Source of the DNA: Sphingobacterium psychroaquaticum
GTDB taxonomy: Bacteria; Bacteroidota; Bacteroidia; Sphingobacteriales; Sphingobacteriaceae
DNA length: 64,000 nt
Reading direction: 5' to 3'
Assembly: GCF_900177625.1 (NCBI RefSeq)
Contig: NZ_FXAU01000001.1
Span: 374,475 to 438,474, forward strand
Part shown: positions 45,308 to 55,645 of the stretch, piece by piece
How positions within the stretch are numbered: the first letter of the stretch is position 1
Layout of the letters: the number at the start of each line of letters is the position of its first letter
Program-made: the position numbers and the translations under genes
The notes under the pieces: generated by a model
What the model was told of the DNA's origin: nothing
Database searches by the model: none
The model's input: the letters and a program-made list of their open reading frames with translations, nothing else

Positions 45308-48061
45308 GTGCAGAAAAATAAGTATCTGATATATTTACTATTAACCAGTTGCATGATGGTTTTAAGTTTTGGAACGCTTTATGGGCAGTCCAATTTGAAA
45401 CAAATCTATGGATATGTCGTTGATACTGCGGGCGTCAACCTGAAAGGGGTGACCGTTCGAATGACGAGTACAAGCGATACGGCCGTTGTTACCAGCTCTT
45501 CTTCCGGTTATTACAGTTTTAAGAATGTAAAAGGAGCCAATATTCGGGTATCCTACAGTATGTTAGGTCATAAGATTGTATCGAAAAGTGTGTCCTTTGC
45601 AGAAAATGCCACCTCGCTACTGATTCCCAATGTGATACTGGAACCCCAAAACTCTTTTATCGAGGATGTCTATGTTGTGAAAACTATCCCTGTCGTTTAC
45701 ACGGATGATACGATACATTACAACATGGATGCCTTCAAGTTTCGACAGAATTCCCTCCTTGAAGAAGCCTTGAAGCAACTCCCCGGGATTCAGGTGTCGC
45801 GGGATGGTACAGTGTATGCACAGGGAAAAGCCATATCTTCGGTGCAGGTAGATGGAAAAAAATTCTTTGATGGCGATGTTCTGACGGCAACTCGAAATCT
45901 GCCGGCTGATTTTATCTATAAGATTCAGGTCATTAACTATTATGGCGATTTTGCTAAGGATCGCGGCATCCGGAATGAAGAGCCAGAGAAGATTATAAAT
46001 ATTGTGCTGAAGGATGATAGCAAGCGTATCTCTTTTGGGCAGGTTACCGCCGGAGGAGGGACTCGGGATCGCTTTTTGGGCAGTATGGGTATAAACCGGT
46101 TTAATGATGGACAGGAAGTTTCAATCTTAGGCTCGGTCAACAATACGAATACGAGTCTCTTTTCATTTGGTTCACCTAGCGGAGGTGGAGAGCGTGAAAA
46201 GACGTTGGTAGATGTGATCGATTTTGTTGACCCCACGGATGGATTGAATACCGTGAAGTCTCTTGGTTTTAATTATTCAGATCAGATAACACCCCGAACA
46301 CAGTTTAATACAAGTTATAGCTATACGCGAAAGGAAAATGTAACGCAGGGGAATTCAATCTTACGCTCCAATTATATGTGGAATGTTATTCAGAACTCGG
46401 AATCTTATCAAACCAACAGTGATGATAACTTTCACAAGATGACGGCGGAGTTCAAGCATCGCTTTAAGAATAACGATGTCTTAGAGATTAAGCCTGTTTT
46501 TTCATACAACCGCGTATATCTTGGAAATAGTAAAGATCGCCTGATCAATAACAAGCGGGTATCAACAGTGGGTACCTATCGGGATACTTCATTGAATAAA
46601 AACCCGAACCTCAATGTGGATCTCGTGTATTCCAAGGCCTTTAAAAAGCAAGGCCGAAAGTTGTTGGGCAGTGTCGTGTTAAATTTCAATAGCCATGATA
46701 AGTTCGAGGATGTACAGGACCGCTATGTACTGATCGATTCGTCTACGGCGACACCAAAGTTTACACGTGTAGAGCAAGAGCTTTATGTGCGTCAGAATAA
46801 CGGAACCGACGGTGTTAAAGCGTCGATCTCTTATGTAGAGCCATTTTCTCCTTACAGTCTCTTAGAAATTGTTTACGACTATGAGCTGACCAATATGCGG
46901 ACGTTGAGACGAGTGGAAGATAAGTTGAAGAGTGCGGAGAAAGGAAGTCTTTATTATGTCGATTCGTTAGCCGTTCATTATGACTACCGGTTTATGAGTA
47001 GCCGTGCCGGGTTAAACTACCAGTACACCCCCAACAAGATGTTTCGTGCAAATATAGGCTTTGCCGTACAGCCCCTGGTTTTAAGCGGTAACTTGCCGAG
47101 GGAGGATTTGTATTATGAATATGCTAATGTAAACTTGGTGCCCACAGCAGGCTTTAAATGGCGGTTGAATGACGAAGTAGATTGGAGTGTCGATTATATC
47201 GGTAAAAATAATCAACCTAATTTTTTGCATATTATTCCTATTACCGATAACACCAATCTGCAGCATATCATTGTTGGAAATCCAGAATTAAAAGCAGAGT
47301 TTGCCAATCGTATTTCGACAATGTTGCGTAAATTTATTACCGCAAAGGGGCAGTATTTTGAAACCAATTTTGCGTATAATTTTATTCTGAATAAAATCGT
47401 ATCCGATAAAAAAGCTCTTGCTAATTCGACCATCCAACAAACCACATTTAAGAACACAGATGGTTATTATGATCTGAAGTGGTACTTCTTGTTCAACACG
47501 CCTTTGTTTAGTGAGAATTTACAGTTAGATGTGGTTGGGAATACAGACTATTACAACAATTTGGCTTTTGTAAATGATACCCGTAATCTAACCAAACAAT
47601 TTATCTATTCGCAATCCATGCAATTGCGTTATTCGTGGAGTGACTATTTTGAGTCGGTTTTCAATGCAAATTATATGTTGAACAATGCGACCTATACCTG
47701 GCCGTACCGGACAAAGATTACCGCGCAGAGCTTGCTTCTCGGAGCGGCAACGAAGGGGTATCTCAATGATTATATCACGCTGGGTGCCGAAATGTCGCAA
47801 CGCTTCAATGAAGGATATGAAAGTAGCTTCATGAATAATAACCCGACGATTATCAATGCCTATATTGAGTTTTCATTTATGAAAAATAGATTGGCTCTGT
47901 TACGTTTTCAGGGATACGATTTATTGGATCAGAATAAAAATATGGGTACCTACAGCGAGTATATCGGGAATGACTTGTATGAAGCACGAAACAATCGTTT
48001 AGGGCGGTACTTTATGGTCAGTCTTAACTTACGTTTGCAGAAGTATCCTAAAAAGAAGTAA
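45308..48061 (+). CDS. TonB-receptor-like outer-membrane beta-barrel protein
   Basis: The 917-residue protein probably starts at GTG 45308, which gives an intact signal peptide (MQKNKYLIYLLLTSCMMVLSFGTLYGQ); GGAG lies about 15 nt upstream. Residues 30-110 are a carboxypeptidase-regulatory-like domain (IYGYVVDTAGVNLKGVTVRM). A plug-like region follows (about 120-225: EEALKQLPGIQVSRDGTVYAQGKAISSVQVDGKKFF), then a long beta-barrel to LRLQKYPKKK. This architecture is the 'outer membrane beta-barrel family' (OMP_b-brl_3 type), related to TonB-dependent receptors but lacking a partner SusD. The substrate is unknown. It is separated by 1 bp from the next gene. Confidence 0.85.
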   Translation: MQKNKYLIYLLLTSCMMVLSFGTLYGQSNLKQIYGYVVDTAGVNLKGVTVRMTSTSDTAVVTSSSSGYYSFKNVKGANIRVSYSMLGHKIVSKSVSFAENATSLLIPNVILEPQNSFIEDVYVVKTIPVVYTDDTIHYNMDAFKFRQNSLLEEALKQLPGIQVSRDGTVYAQGKAISSVQVDGKKFFDGDVLTATRNLPADFIYKIQVINYYGDFAKDRGIRNEEPEKIINIVLKDDSKRISFGQVTAGGGTRDRFLGSMGINRFNDGQEVSILGSVNNTNTSLFSFGSPSGGGEREKTLVDVIDFVDPTDGLNTVKSLGFNYSDQITPRTQFNTSYSYTRKENVTQGNSILRSNYMWNVIQNSESYQTNSDDNFHKMTAEFKHRFKNNDVLEIKPVFSYNRVYLGNSKDRLINNKRVSTVGTYRDTSLNKNPNLNVDLVYSKAFKKQGRKLLGSVVLNFNSHDKFEDVQDRYVLIDSSTATPKFTRVEQELYVRQNNGTDGVKASISYVEPFSPYSLLEIVYDYELTNMRTLRRVEDKLKSAEKGSLYYVDSLAVHYDYRFMSSRAGLNYQYTPNKMFRANIGFAVQPLVLSGNLPREDLYYEYANVNLVPTAGFKWRLNDEVDWSVDYIGKNNQPNFLHIIPITDNTNLQHIIVGNPELKAEFANRISTMLRKFITAKGQYFETNFAYNFILNKIVSDKKALANSTIQQTTFKNTDGYYDLKWYFLFNTPLFSENLQLDVVGNTDYYNNLAFVNDTRNLTKQFIYSQSMQLRYSWSDYFESVFNANYMLNNATYTWPYRTKITAQSLLLGAATKGYLNDYITLGAEMSQRFNEGYESSFMNNNPTIINAYIEFSFMKNRLALLRFQGYDLLDQNKNMGTYSEYIGNDLYEARNNRLGRYFMVSLNLRLQKYPKKK

Positions 48062-48062
48062 T

Positions 48063-49028
48063 ATGAAAGCAGTTGTGATTACCGAGTTTGGTGGCCCCGA
48101 GGTTCTTATGGTGCAGGAGCGCGAGCGTCCAACAATAGGGCCGGAGGAGGTGCTTATTGCAGTAAAAGCCGCCGGAATTAATAGACCAGATCACTTTCAA
48201 CGCAAAGGAAATTATCCGGCGCCAGCAGGTGTCGTAGCCGATATTCCGGGGCTTGAGGTGGCCGGTATCGTTGAGGAAGTGGGAAGCGCCGTAACGCGAT
48301 GGAAGGTGGGCGATCAGGTATGCAGCTTAGTGGCGGGCGGTGGCTATGCAGCGTATGTCGCTGTCCATGCTGCTATGTGTTTGCCGATTCCGGTTGGACT
48401 TTCTTTTGCGGAAGCGGCAATACTCCCCGAAACGATTTATACCGTTTGGGATAATCTCTTTCGAAGGGGGCAGTTGGTCGCTGGCGAAGGGGTATTGATA
48501 CATGGCGGCTCGGGAGGCATAGGATCGACTGCGATTCAGTTGGCGAAGGCTTTTGGCGCACGGGTTTTTACCACGGTTGGCGACGCTGTAAAAGGTGCAT
48601 ATTGCGAAAAGTTGGGGGCAGATGTGGTTGTTCCATATAAGGAACAAGACTTTGCAGCGGTATTGAAGGAGGAACGGGTGGACGTAGTTTTGGATAGTAT
48701 TGGTGGTTCGTATTTTAGCAAGCATATCGATATGCTGGCACCGGATGGACGTTTGATACATGTCAATGCTGTTGGCGGTGTAAAGGTTGAGCTTCATATC
48801 TTGAAAATGATGCAAAAGCGCTTGTTGCTTACCGGTAGTACACTGCGTGCACGAGACCTTTCTTTTAAAATAGAACTCACCCAGGCGGTCTATGACCATG
48901 TATGGTCTTTAATTGGGCAAAAATTTCGTCCACAATTATATAAAACATTTCCATTGGAGGATGCCGCTAAGGCGCATGAATTACTTGAATCTGGTGATTT
49001 CCTTGGTAAGCTAGCTTTAGTTGTTTAG
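48063..49028 (+). CDS. PIG3-type NAD(P)H quinone oxidoreductase
   Basis: The 321-residue protein is a medium-chain dehydrogenase without structural zinc: GroES-like start MKAVVITEFGGPEVLMVQE, PDHFQRKGNYP, the NAD(P)H-binding GGSGGIGSTAIQLAKAFGARVF near residues 146-168, and a C-terminal FPLEDAAKAHELLESG. Close to the TP53I3/PIG3 quinone oxidoreductase family. It is cytoplasmic and reduces quinones or enones. It starts 1 bp after an outer-membrane barrel gene, so it is likely co-transcribed, although no functional link is obvious. A short GCTAAA/TTTAGC hairpin lies after the stop (49033-49048). Confidence 0.88.
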   Translation: MKAVVITEFGGPEVLMVQERERPTIGPEEVLIAVKAAGINRPDHFQRKGNYPAPAGVVADIPGLEVAGIVEEVGSAVTRWKVGDQVCSLVAGGGYAAYVAVHAAMCLPIPVGLSFAEAAILPETIYTVWDNLFRRGQLVAGEGVLIHGGSGGIGSTAIQLAKAFGARVFTTVGDAVKGAYCEKLGADVVVPYKEQDFAAVLKEERVDVVLDSIGGSYFSKHIDMLAPDGRLIHVNAVGGVKVELHILKMMQKRLLLTGSTLRARDLSFKIELTQAVYDHVWSLIGQKFRPQLYKTFPLEDAAKAHELLESGDFLGKLALVV

Positions 49029-49106
49029 GGAGCTAAATACTTTTAGCAGCGTAATTATGTCGTTTTTTATTTATCTTGCCAAAATAAACATTAAACCTAC
49101 TGTTTT

Positions 49107-51401
49107 ATGAAGCTAAAGTTTCTAACAACCGTTTTGTTGGCGGGTAGTATTTTGATCGGTAAAAGCCAGCGTATAGAGAAAGTTGATAAACCCATTGATT
49201 TGGTAAGCACATTGGTGGGAACGCAATCTACGTATTTCTTGTCAACAGGGAACACCTATCCGGCGATCGCTATGCCTTGGGGGATGAACTTTTGGAGCCC
49301 TCAAACAGGTAAAATGGGCGACGGCTGGATGTATATGTATACGGCAGAGAAAATTAGAGGCTTTAAGCAAACACATCAACCGTCTCCATGGATGAACGAC
49401 TATGGTCAGTTTTCCATTATGCCGATGGTGGGTGTCAAAACATTTGATCAGGATAAGCGTGCCAGTTACTTTTCGCATAAAGCAGAAGTGGCGAAGCCGC
49501 ATTATTATTCGGTATACCTAGCGGATTATGATGTAACGACTGAAATAACACCGACCGAACGGGCCGCCTATTTTCGTTTTACATTCCCGAAAACAGATGA
49601 AGCTTATGTTTTACTCGATGCCTTTGATAAAGGTTCCTATGTGGAAGTAATACCTGGTGAGCAAAAGATTATTGGTTATACGACAAAAAATAGTGGGGGG
49701 GTACCCGATAATTTTAAGAACTATTTTGTGATGACTTTTGATGCGCCTTTCGCGAATGTAGCTACTTTTGCCGATTCGGTGTTGACGGATGGTCGTTATT
49801 TGGTAAAGGCCGATCACGTCGGCGCGCTGGTTGGGTTTAAGGTTGCTAAGGCTAAAGGACAAGTATTGGCTAAAGTGGCTTCGTCTTTTATTTCTCCTAT
49901 GCAGGCCGAGCTCAACTTAAAAGAGCTAGATGGTGCTACGTTTGATCAACGCGTTGCAAAAGGGGAGGAAACGTGGAATACGGAGTTAAAGAAAATTGAA
50001 ATTGAAGGGGGAAGCATTGATGATATGCGGATATTTTATTCTTGTCTGTATCGTTCGCTGCTTTTTCCACGCATGTTTTATGAGATTGATGCGACCGGTC
50101 AGGTGGTTCATTATTCCCCGTATAACGGGAAAGTACTGCCGGGATATATGTTTACAGATACCGGTTTTTGGGATACTTTCCGAAGCTTATTTCCTTTCTT
50201 GAATCTGATGTACCCCGAGGTGAGTGTTAAGATGCAAGAGGGTTTGGCCAATGCCTATCGTGAAGGAGGCTGGTTGCCGGAGTGGGCAAGTCCGGGTTAT
50301 CGTAGCGTGATGGTTGGAAATAATTCAGCTTCTGTGGTGGCTGATGCGTGGGTGAAGGGCATTCGTTCAAAGGATATAGAAACGCTCTATGAAGCGTTAT
50401 TGCACGGTGCGAATAATGCGGGCCCCCTAACCGCTGTTGGACGGGCGGGAGCCTCTTATTATACAACATTAGGCTATGTGCCGTACGATGTTGATATCAA
50501 TGAAAATGCAGCGCGCTCGTTGGAATACGCGTACGATGATTTTACAATCTATCAATTGGCAAAGTCTTTGAAAAAATCGAAAGCCGACATTGATTTGTAT
50601 AAAAAGCGTGCTTTTAATTACCAGAAGCTATTTGACCCAGCTACAGGTTTAATGCGGGGCAAAAATAAAGATGGTTCCTTTCAATCGCCATTCAATCCAT
50701 TTAAATGGGGAGATGCTTTCACGGAAGGGAACAGTTGGCATTACACGTGGTCTGTTTTCCAGGATGTTGAAGGTCTGGCTAAGTTAATGGGCGGACATAA
50801 AGCAATGGAAACAAAATTGGACTCGGTCTTTACGTTGCCACCAATTTTCGATGATTCTTATTATGGTTTTCCGATCCATGAAATCCGGGAAATGCAGATC
50901 GCAGATATGGGGCAGTATGCGCATGGAAACCAGCCTATTCAACACATGATTTATTTGTATAATCATGTCGGCGCACCATGGAAGGCGCAGCATTGGGTAC
51001 GTGAGACGATGAAACGTATGTATACCCCAAATCCTGACGGCTATTGTGGCGACGAGGATAATGGACAGACTTCGGCCTGGTATGTTTTTTCTGCTTTAGG
51101 ATTTTATCCGGTAACGCCGGCGACTGATGAGTATGTGCTAGGCGCTCCACTTTTCAAGAAAGCGGTACTGAATCTTTCCAATGGCAAGAAAGTGGTGATT
51201 CAAGCTGATAATAATTCGGATGCAAATAAGTACGTAAATAGCTTGCAATGGAATGGTAAAGCGTATACAAAGAACTTTGTAAAACACAGTGATTTGATAC
51301 AGGGAGCGACCTTGCGTTTTGATATGCAGGCGAAGCCTAATACGAGTCGCGGAACAGCGGTAGGTGATTTACCTTTCTCGCTGAGTAAAGACGATAAGTA
51401 A
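49107..51401 (+). CDS. GH92 family alpha-mannosidase
   Basis: The 764-residue protein has a signal peptide (MKLKFLTTVLLAGSILIGKSQ) and the GH92 architecture: an N-terminal beta-sandwich, TYPAIAMPWGMNFWSPQTG near residue 50, a (alpha/alpha)6 barrel with GNSWHYTWSVFQD, and the catalytic GYCGDEDNGQTSAWYVFSALGFYPV region holding the expected acids. GH92 enzymes are calcium-dependent exo-alpha-mannosidases acting on N-glycan or yeast mannan side chains, in the periplasm or at the cell surface. No SusCD or sugar-binding gene is adjacent, so it is an isolated enzyme rather than a full PUL. Confidence 0.95.
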   Translation: MKLKFLTTVLLAGSILIGKSQRIEKVDKPIDLVSTLVGTQSTYFLSTGNTYPAIAMPWGMNFWSPQTGKMGDGWMYMYTAEKIRGFKQTHQPSPWMNDYGQFSIMPMVGVKTFDQDKRASYFSHKAEVAKPHYYSVYLADYDVTTEITPTERAAYFRFTFPKTDEAYVLLDAFDKGSYVEVIPGEQKIIGYTTKNSGGVPDNFKNYFVMTFDAPFANVATFADSVLTDGRYLVKADHVGALVGFKVAKAKGQVLAKVASSFISPMQAELNLKELDGATFDQRVAKGEETWNTELKKIEIEGGSIDDMRIFYSCLYRSLLFPRMFYEIDATGQVVHYSPYNGKVLPGYMFTDTGFWDTFRSLFPFLNLMYPEVSVKMQEGLANAYREGGWLPEWASPGYRSVMVGNNSASVVADAWVKGIRSKDIETLYEALLHGANNAGPLTAVGRAGASYYTTLGYVPYDVDINENAARSLEYAYDDFTIYQLAKSLKKSKADIDLYKKRAFNYQKLFDPATGLMRGKNKDGSFQSPFNPFKWGDAFTEGNSWHYTWSVFQDVEGLAKLMGGHKAMETKLDSVFTLPPIFDDSYYGFPIHEIREMQIADMGQYAHGNQPIQHMIYLYNHVGAPWKAQHWVRETMKRMYTPNPDGYCGDEDNGQTSAWYVFSALGFYPVTPATDEYVLGAPLFKKAVLNLSNGKKVVIQADNNSDANKYVNSLQWNGKAYTKNFVKHSDLIQGATLRFDMQAKPNTSRGTAVGDLPFSLSKDDK

Positions 51402-51437
51402 AACAAAAAAGAGCGCCTTTGCGCTCTTTTTTGTTTT
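51400..51437. terminator. Bidirectional terminator between GH92 and copA genes
   Basis: AAAACAAAAAAGAGCGC, loop CTTT, GCGCTCTTTTTTGTTTT: a perfect 17-bp stem with T-runs both ways. It overlaps the last bases of the GH92 stop codon. Confidence 0.95.
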
Positions 51438-51439
51438 AC

Positions 51440-54088
51440 TTATTTCTCTAAGGACGATGAATTGAGCCGCAAGGAGTTTAGAATAACAGAGACTGAACTT
51501 AAACTCATGGCTGCAGCAGCGATCATGGGTGACATCAACATCCCAAATGTGGGGTAAAGTAGACCGGCAGCGATCGGTATCCCGATGACATTGTATAGGA
51601 AAGCAAAGGTGAGGTTCTGTTTTACATTACGCATCATTTGATGGCTCAATGTGATTGCTTTATTAACCCCTTTAAGATCGCCTTTGACCAAGGTTATTTC
51701 TGAACTCTGAATCGCTATATCTGTTCCTGTACCCATTGCAATTCCGATATCGGCTTGCGTAAGGGCCGGAGCATCGTTGATCCCATCACCTGCCATTGCC
51801 ACTACTTTTCCTTGCGCTTGCAACTTCTTAATTTCGTTTAACTTATCTCCCGGAAGCATATTGGCTTTAATATGTTTTATATAGGTCTTATCAGCCACAA
51901 CTTGCGCTGTATTCTCGTTGTCTCCTGTAAACATATACACGTCAATCCCTTGTGCTTGAATATGCTTGATCGCTTCAGCACTGGTGGCTTTGACCTGGTC
52001 GATGATCGTTAATAGACCCGCATACTGCTGATCGATGGCTAAGATAGAAATGCTGTTTCCTTGCTTTTGTGCTGTAACAATCTCTTCTTGTAGATGTTGT
52101 GGCAGTACCACGCCATTCTCCTCCATCAGCTTGCGTGTGCCCAAAAGTACGGACATATGAAAGATGTTTCCGGATACCCCTTTACCACTGATGTTTTCAA
52201 AATTTGTTACATCTAGTAAAGTTAAACCGTGCTCCTTTGCTTTGTTTACCATAGCCTCGGCTAGCGGGTGGGAGCTGCTTTTGTTAATGGATGCTGCAAT
52301 CTGCAAGACATCATTTTCTTTAAATTTTTCATGTCCGCTGGTAACGCCTGATACAGAAGGACGACCTTCAGTCAGGGTCCCCGTCTTATCTACGATAAGC
52401 GTATCGACCTTTTGGAGCTTTTCCAAAGCTGCTGCATTCTTGATCAGAATGCCGCTTTTAGCTCCTTTGCCGATACCCACCATGACCGACATCGGTGTTG
52501 CTAGACCCAGCGCACATGGACATGCGACAATCAGAACGGCCAGTAAGTTGGTGAAAGCAAAAGCGGTGCTGTTGTCGATGCCGCTAAAGTACCACACGAT
52601 GAAGGTAATAATGGCGATAGCGATGACGATAGGCACAAAGATTCGTGATACCCGATCTGTTAGCTTCTGGATTGGAGCTTGACTTCGGCTGGCGTCATTG
52701 ACCAGTTGGATAATTTGTGCCAGCAGTGTTTCGCTACCAATATGTTTGGCCTTCATTAAGAAGGTTTGATTACCATTGATTGTACCACCAATCACGGCAT
52801 CACCTTCGCTTTTTTCCATGGGAATTGATTCGCCCGTGATCATCGACTCATCAATACTGCTGGAGCCTTCGGTGATGGTACCATCGATTGGAATTTTATC
52901 ACCAGGGCGTACGCGCAAGATATCGCCAATCTGAATATCGGATACGGATATTTTCTTTTCCTGACCGTCTTTTACGAGGATCGCATCGGCAGGGGAAAGT
53001 TTGATCAGCTCCTTAACCGCTGTATTGGTTTTGGAGTGTGCTTTTGCCTCCATAACCTGCCCCAACAACACCAAAGTAAGGATCACCGCCGCCGACTCAA
53101 AATACAATGCCACATCGCCATGATGACCGATTAGCTCATCGGGGAAGATCTGCGGAAACAGCAGCGCAACGATGCTGTATACATATGCTGCCCCCGCACC
53201 TAAACCGATCAAACTGAACATATTCAGGTTCCATGTCTTGAATGAGGTCCATGCACGGGTAAAGAACATCCAGCAGGTATAAAAAACAATAGGTGTCGTC
53301 AAGATCAATTGTATCCAACCGTTTATTTTTGGCGAAATAACTTGGCTCACAGGAGCTCCCGGAAGCATATCCCCCATGGCCAAAATAAATACAGGCACAG
53401 TTAGCGCAACACTAATCCAAAGTTTTCTAAGTAGGTTTTGATAGACTTCGTCCCCCGCATCATCAACCTGATTCGCAACGAGATCCATACCACAAATCGG
53501 ACAGTTTCCTGGTTTATCTTGCACAATCTCAGGGTGCATCGGGCAGCTGTATTCCACTTTCAAAGTGAGCGCTGGTATTTTCTCCAGATTCATCCCGCAG
53601 ACAGGACAGGAGCCAAACTCATCGTATACTTTATCCCCTTCACACATCATCGGGCAATAGTATTTACCCGCGTTGTCGGCACTCGGTTTCATCGTGCCAC
53701 TGGGTACATGCATGCTGTGATCTATATCTTTTAAGGATTCGATAGGGACTAGGTGCATGTTACAGACCGGACACCGACCTTTTTCGTTGTAGGTCTTGTC
53801 GTGTCCTTCGCAGAACATCGGACATATGTACTTGCCACTAGGGGAATCAGCGATTTCCACTTGTTTTGCTTTCTCGGTGGAGTCTAGTGCTACAATCTGG
53901 TACGGCCCATCTTCGCCCAGCTGTCCTTGAAGCTGGTGTAGGGTGTATGGTTTTTCCATATGTAAATCTGCGATACCTTTCTCTAGATTTACATGTGCGT
54001 GTACACCTTCTAATGCATTGAGTTTCTTTTCGACTGTAGCTTGACAGCCGCTACACGTCATACCTAATATTTTGAATTGTTTATTCAT
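51440..54088 (-). CDS. Copper-type P1B-ATPase with triple heavy-metal-binding modules
   Basis: This 882-residue protein begins with an HMA domain (GMTCSGC, Cys12/Cys15). Three Cys-rich YHS-like heavy-metal-binding modules follow at about 88-116, 143-170 and 180-206 (CPM...CPVCNM, CPMM...CPVCGM, CPMHPE...CPICGM). Then come eight membrane segments with actuator TGES (418-421), the transport motif CPC (Cys523, Cys525), phosphorylation DKTGT (Asp567) and SHP (His607). CPC plus C-terminal residues indicates monovalent copper/silver export from the cytoplasm. Three such modules in a row are unusual and may help load or sense metal. It is downstream of a methyltransferase and an HMA-AraC regulator. 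Confidence 0.95.
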   Translation of the reverse strand: MNKQFKILGMTCSGCQATVEKKLNALEGVHAHVNLEKGIADLHMEKPYTLHQLQGQLGEDGPYQIVALDSTEKAKQVEIADSPSGKYICPMFCEGHDKTYNEKGRCPVCNMHLVPIESLKDIDHSMHVPSGTMKPSADNAGKYYCPMMCEGDKVYDEFGSCPVCGMNLEKIPALTLKVEYSCPMHPEIVQDKPGNCPICGMDLVANQVDDAGDEVYQNLLRKLWISVALTVPVFILAMGDMLPGAPVSQVISPKINGWIQLILTTPIVFYTCWMFFTRAWTSFKTWNLNMFSLIGLGAGAAYVYSIVALLFPQIFPDELIGHHGDVALYFESAAVILTLVLLGQVMEAKAHSKTNTAVKELIKLSPADAILVKDGQEKKISVSDIQIGDILRVRPGDKIPIDGTITEGSSSIDESMITGESIPMEKSEGDAVIGGTINGNQTFLMKAKHIGSETLLAQIIQLVNDASRSQAPIQKLTDRVSRIFVPIVIAIAIITFIVWYFSGIDNSTAFAFTNLLAVLIVACPCALGLATPMSVMVGIGKGAKSGILIKNAAALEKLQKVDTLIVDKTGTLTEGRPSVSGVTSGHEKFKENDVLQIAASINKSSSHPLAEAMVNKAKEHGLTLLDVTNFENISGKGVSGNIFHMSVLLGTRKLMEENGVVLPQHLQEEIVTAQKQGNSISILAIDQQYAGLLTIIDQVKATSAEAIKHIQAQGIDVYMFTGDNENTAQVVADKTYIKHIKANMLPGDKLNEIKKLQAQGKVVAMAGDGINDAPALTQADIGIAMGTGTDIAIQSSEITLVKGDLKGVNKAITLSHQMMRNVKQNLTFAFLYNVIGIPIAAGLLYPTFGMLMSPMIAAAAMSLSSVSVILNSLRLNSSSLEK

Positions 54089-54139
54089 ATCTTGTAACGG
54101 TTTTATATCGTTGTATGTATATAGTTCGTAAACGTTGTC

Positions 54140-54796
54140 TTATTTCCGCAATAGGACGGTTGCAAAGCGGCGATTTACGAGCTCACCGGTTTTACTTTTT
54201 ACTGATTCTATTTCTTCTTCCACCGCCTGTATGTGAAACCCGACATGCAAAGCGAGTTTCTCTATATCCTCCGCATCGTAAAGTTGAAAACCAAATGCAG
54301 TGAAAGGTAAGGTTGACATAAATTGTTTTAAACCGAACGTAATAGCCAGTAGGCCATTCAGCTTTAGCACGCGGTGCAATTCCTGTAGGAGATTGAGCGG
54401 GTCTTTCCAAAAATAAATCGTGTTTACGGTCAATATTTTATGGAAGGTTTCGGTTGCATAGGGAATAGTTTGACCATCGTATACCGTAAATTGAGCACGA
54501 CCTTGATCAACGAACAATTGATTATTGTGTTGTGCAGCTTGTTGCATTAAATCCGAAATTTCTAGTCCGTGGTAGGTCGTTCCGCTATATTTTTTTAGGA
54601 GCGGTGTGATATGGTCGGCATTGCCATGCCCCAGTTCCAGTACGGTATCGCCGTCTCCAACGTGGAGGTGAGCTACAGCATGCTGCGTCATATTCGCGTT
54701 GGTGGTTTGCATCATCAAAGCCATCTCTTCGCCCTTTTTTCCTGTGGGCATGCGTAGTTGATCTGCTATTTCCTTTAATTTATCGATATCCTCCAT
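54140..54796 (-). CDS. SAM-dependent class I methyltransferase
   Basis: The 218-residue protein has the Rossmann motif I DGDTVLELGHGNADHITPLL (about residues 48-67), motif II-like GLEISDLMQQAA, and a later KILTVNTIYFWKDPLNLLQELHRVLKLNGLLAITFG, typical of UbiE/Methyltransf_11 enzymes. The substrate cannot be read from the sequence. It lies between the copA-type gene (51 bp) and the HMA-AraC gene (106 bp), all minus strand, so it may be part of a copper-response unit. Cytoplasmic; no leader. Confidence 0.85.
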   Translation of the reverse strand: MEDIDKLKEIADQLRMPTGKKGEEMALMMQTTNANMTQHAVAHLHVGDGDTVLELGHGNADHITPLLKKYSGTTYHGLEISDLMQQAAQHNNQLFVDQGRAQFTVYDGQTIPYATETFHKILTVNTIYFWKDPLNLLQELHRVLKLNGLLAITFGLKQFMSTLPFTAFGFQLYDAEDIEKLALHVGFHIQAVEEEIESVKSKTGELVNRRFATVLLRK

Positions 54797-54902
54797 ATAT
54801 ACAATGAGTTAAATCACTATACAAAGATCAACAATCAGAAAGGGGAAATGTTACATAATTTGATGTATGGTTTATATAATTTTACGGGAGGTTGAAATGG
54901 TT

Positions 54903-55463
54903 TTACAGTTTATCCAACGCAATACGGCTATCCTCTGCTTGCTTTTTAAACACCGAAGGGGAGATGCCGGTTATCTTCTTGAATTGACTGCTTAAATGGG
55001 CAACGCTGCTGTAGTTAAGCTTAAAGGCAATTTCATTAAGGTTGAGCTCATCGTAAGCCAAGAGTTCTTTCACGCGTTCAATTTTTTGGCTAATAAAGAA
55101 CTTTTCAATGGTGTTTTTCTCAACCTCACGAAACAAGCTGCTGATGGTATTATAGTCTTTGTTTAGCTTCTCGGAAAGGTAGTCGGAGAGGTTTACTTTT
55201 AAGTTATCATCGCTATGGTGTATGGAGGCGATAATCAGGTTTTTTATTTGCTCGACTGTTTTTACTTTTTTATCGGTCAAGAGCTCAAAGCCCAGTGTGT
55301 TGAGCTTTTGCTCTAGTTGTTCCTTTACGGGGTCTATATGCTCTTCCAAAACGGTAACTTTACCCAGCTCAATCTGGGTAACCGTAAGGCCTAAGGCGGT
55401 TACTTCATTTTGTACAACCATTTTGCAACGATCGCAGACCATATTTTTTATGAACAGCTCCAT
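54903..55463 (-). CDS. AraC-type regulator with N-terminal HMA-like domain
   Basis: The 186-residue protein is a fusion. Residues 1-65 look like an HMA fold (FIKNMVCDRCKMVVQNEVTALG) with a CxxC pair (Cys10, Cys13), followed by a linker. The C-terminal half (about 95-180) is an AraC-type double HTH (LNLNEIAFKLNYSSVAHLSSQFKKITGISPSVFKK). It is inferred to be a cytoplasmic metal-responsive activator, with copper(I) binding the CxxC. It is encoded 106 bp upstream of the methyltransferase and copA. The DsbA/FrnE-like gene starts divergently 182 bp away, so both could be targets. The metal is not proven. Confidence 0.82.
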   Translation of the reverse strand: MELFIKNMVCDRCKMVVQNEVTALGLTVTQIELGKVTVLEEHIDPVKEQLEQKLNTLGFELLTDKKVKTVEQIKNLIIASIHHSDDNLKVNLSDYLSEKLNKDYNTISSLFREVEKNTIEKFFISQKIERVKELLAYDELNLNEIAFKLNYSSVAHLSSQFKKITGISPSVFKKQAEDSRIALDKL

Positions 55464-55645
55464 GGATTTAACGTGATAATGTCGAAAATAGATAAAATAT
55501 TGCTGAACTGAAAATGTGGGATATGGATGTGACGTGGAAATTACTTTTGTGGGTTGTTGAATATCGGTAGACCGTCATTTTTCGTAGGTGTAATCGGCAA
55601 TACGGCTGCTATTCGCTAACTTTAATATTATTAATACGGTAGTTT

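Noticed and set aside
48327..48899. 190-residue minus-strand frame
   Set aside because: Entirely inside the quinone oxidoreductase gene, with no motif.
52164..52682. 172-residue plus-strand frame
   Set aside because: Antisense to the conserved copper ATPase core.
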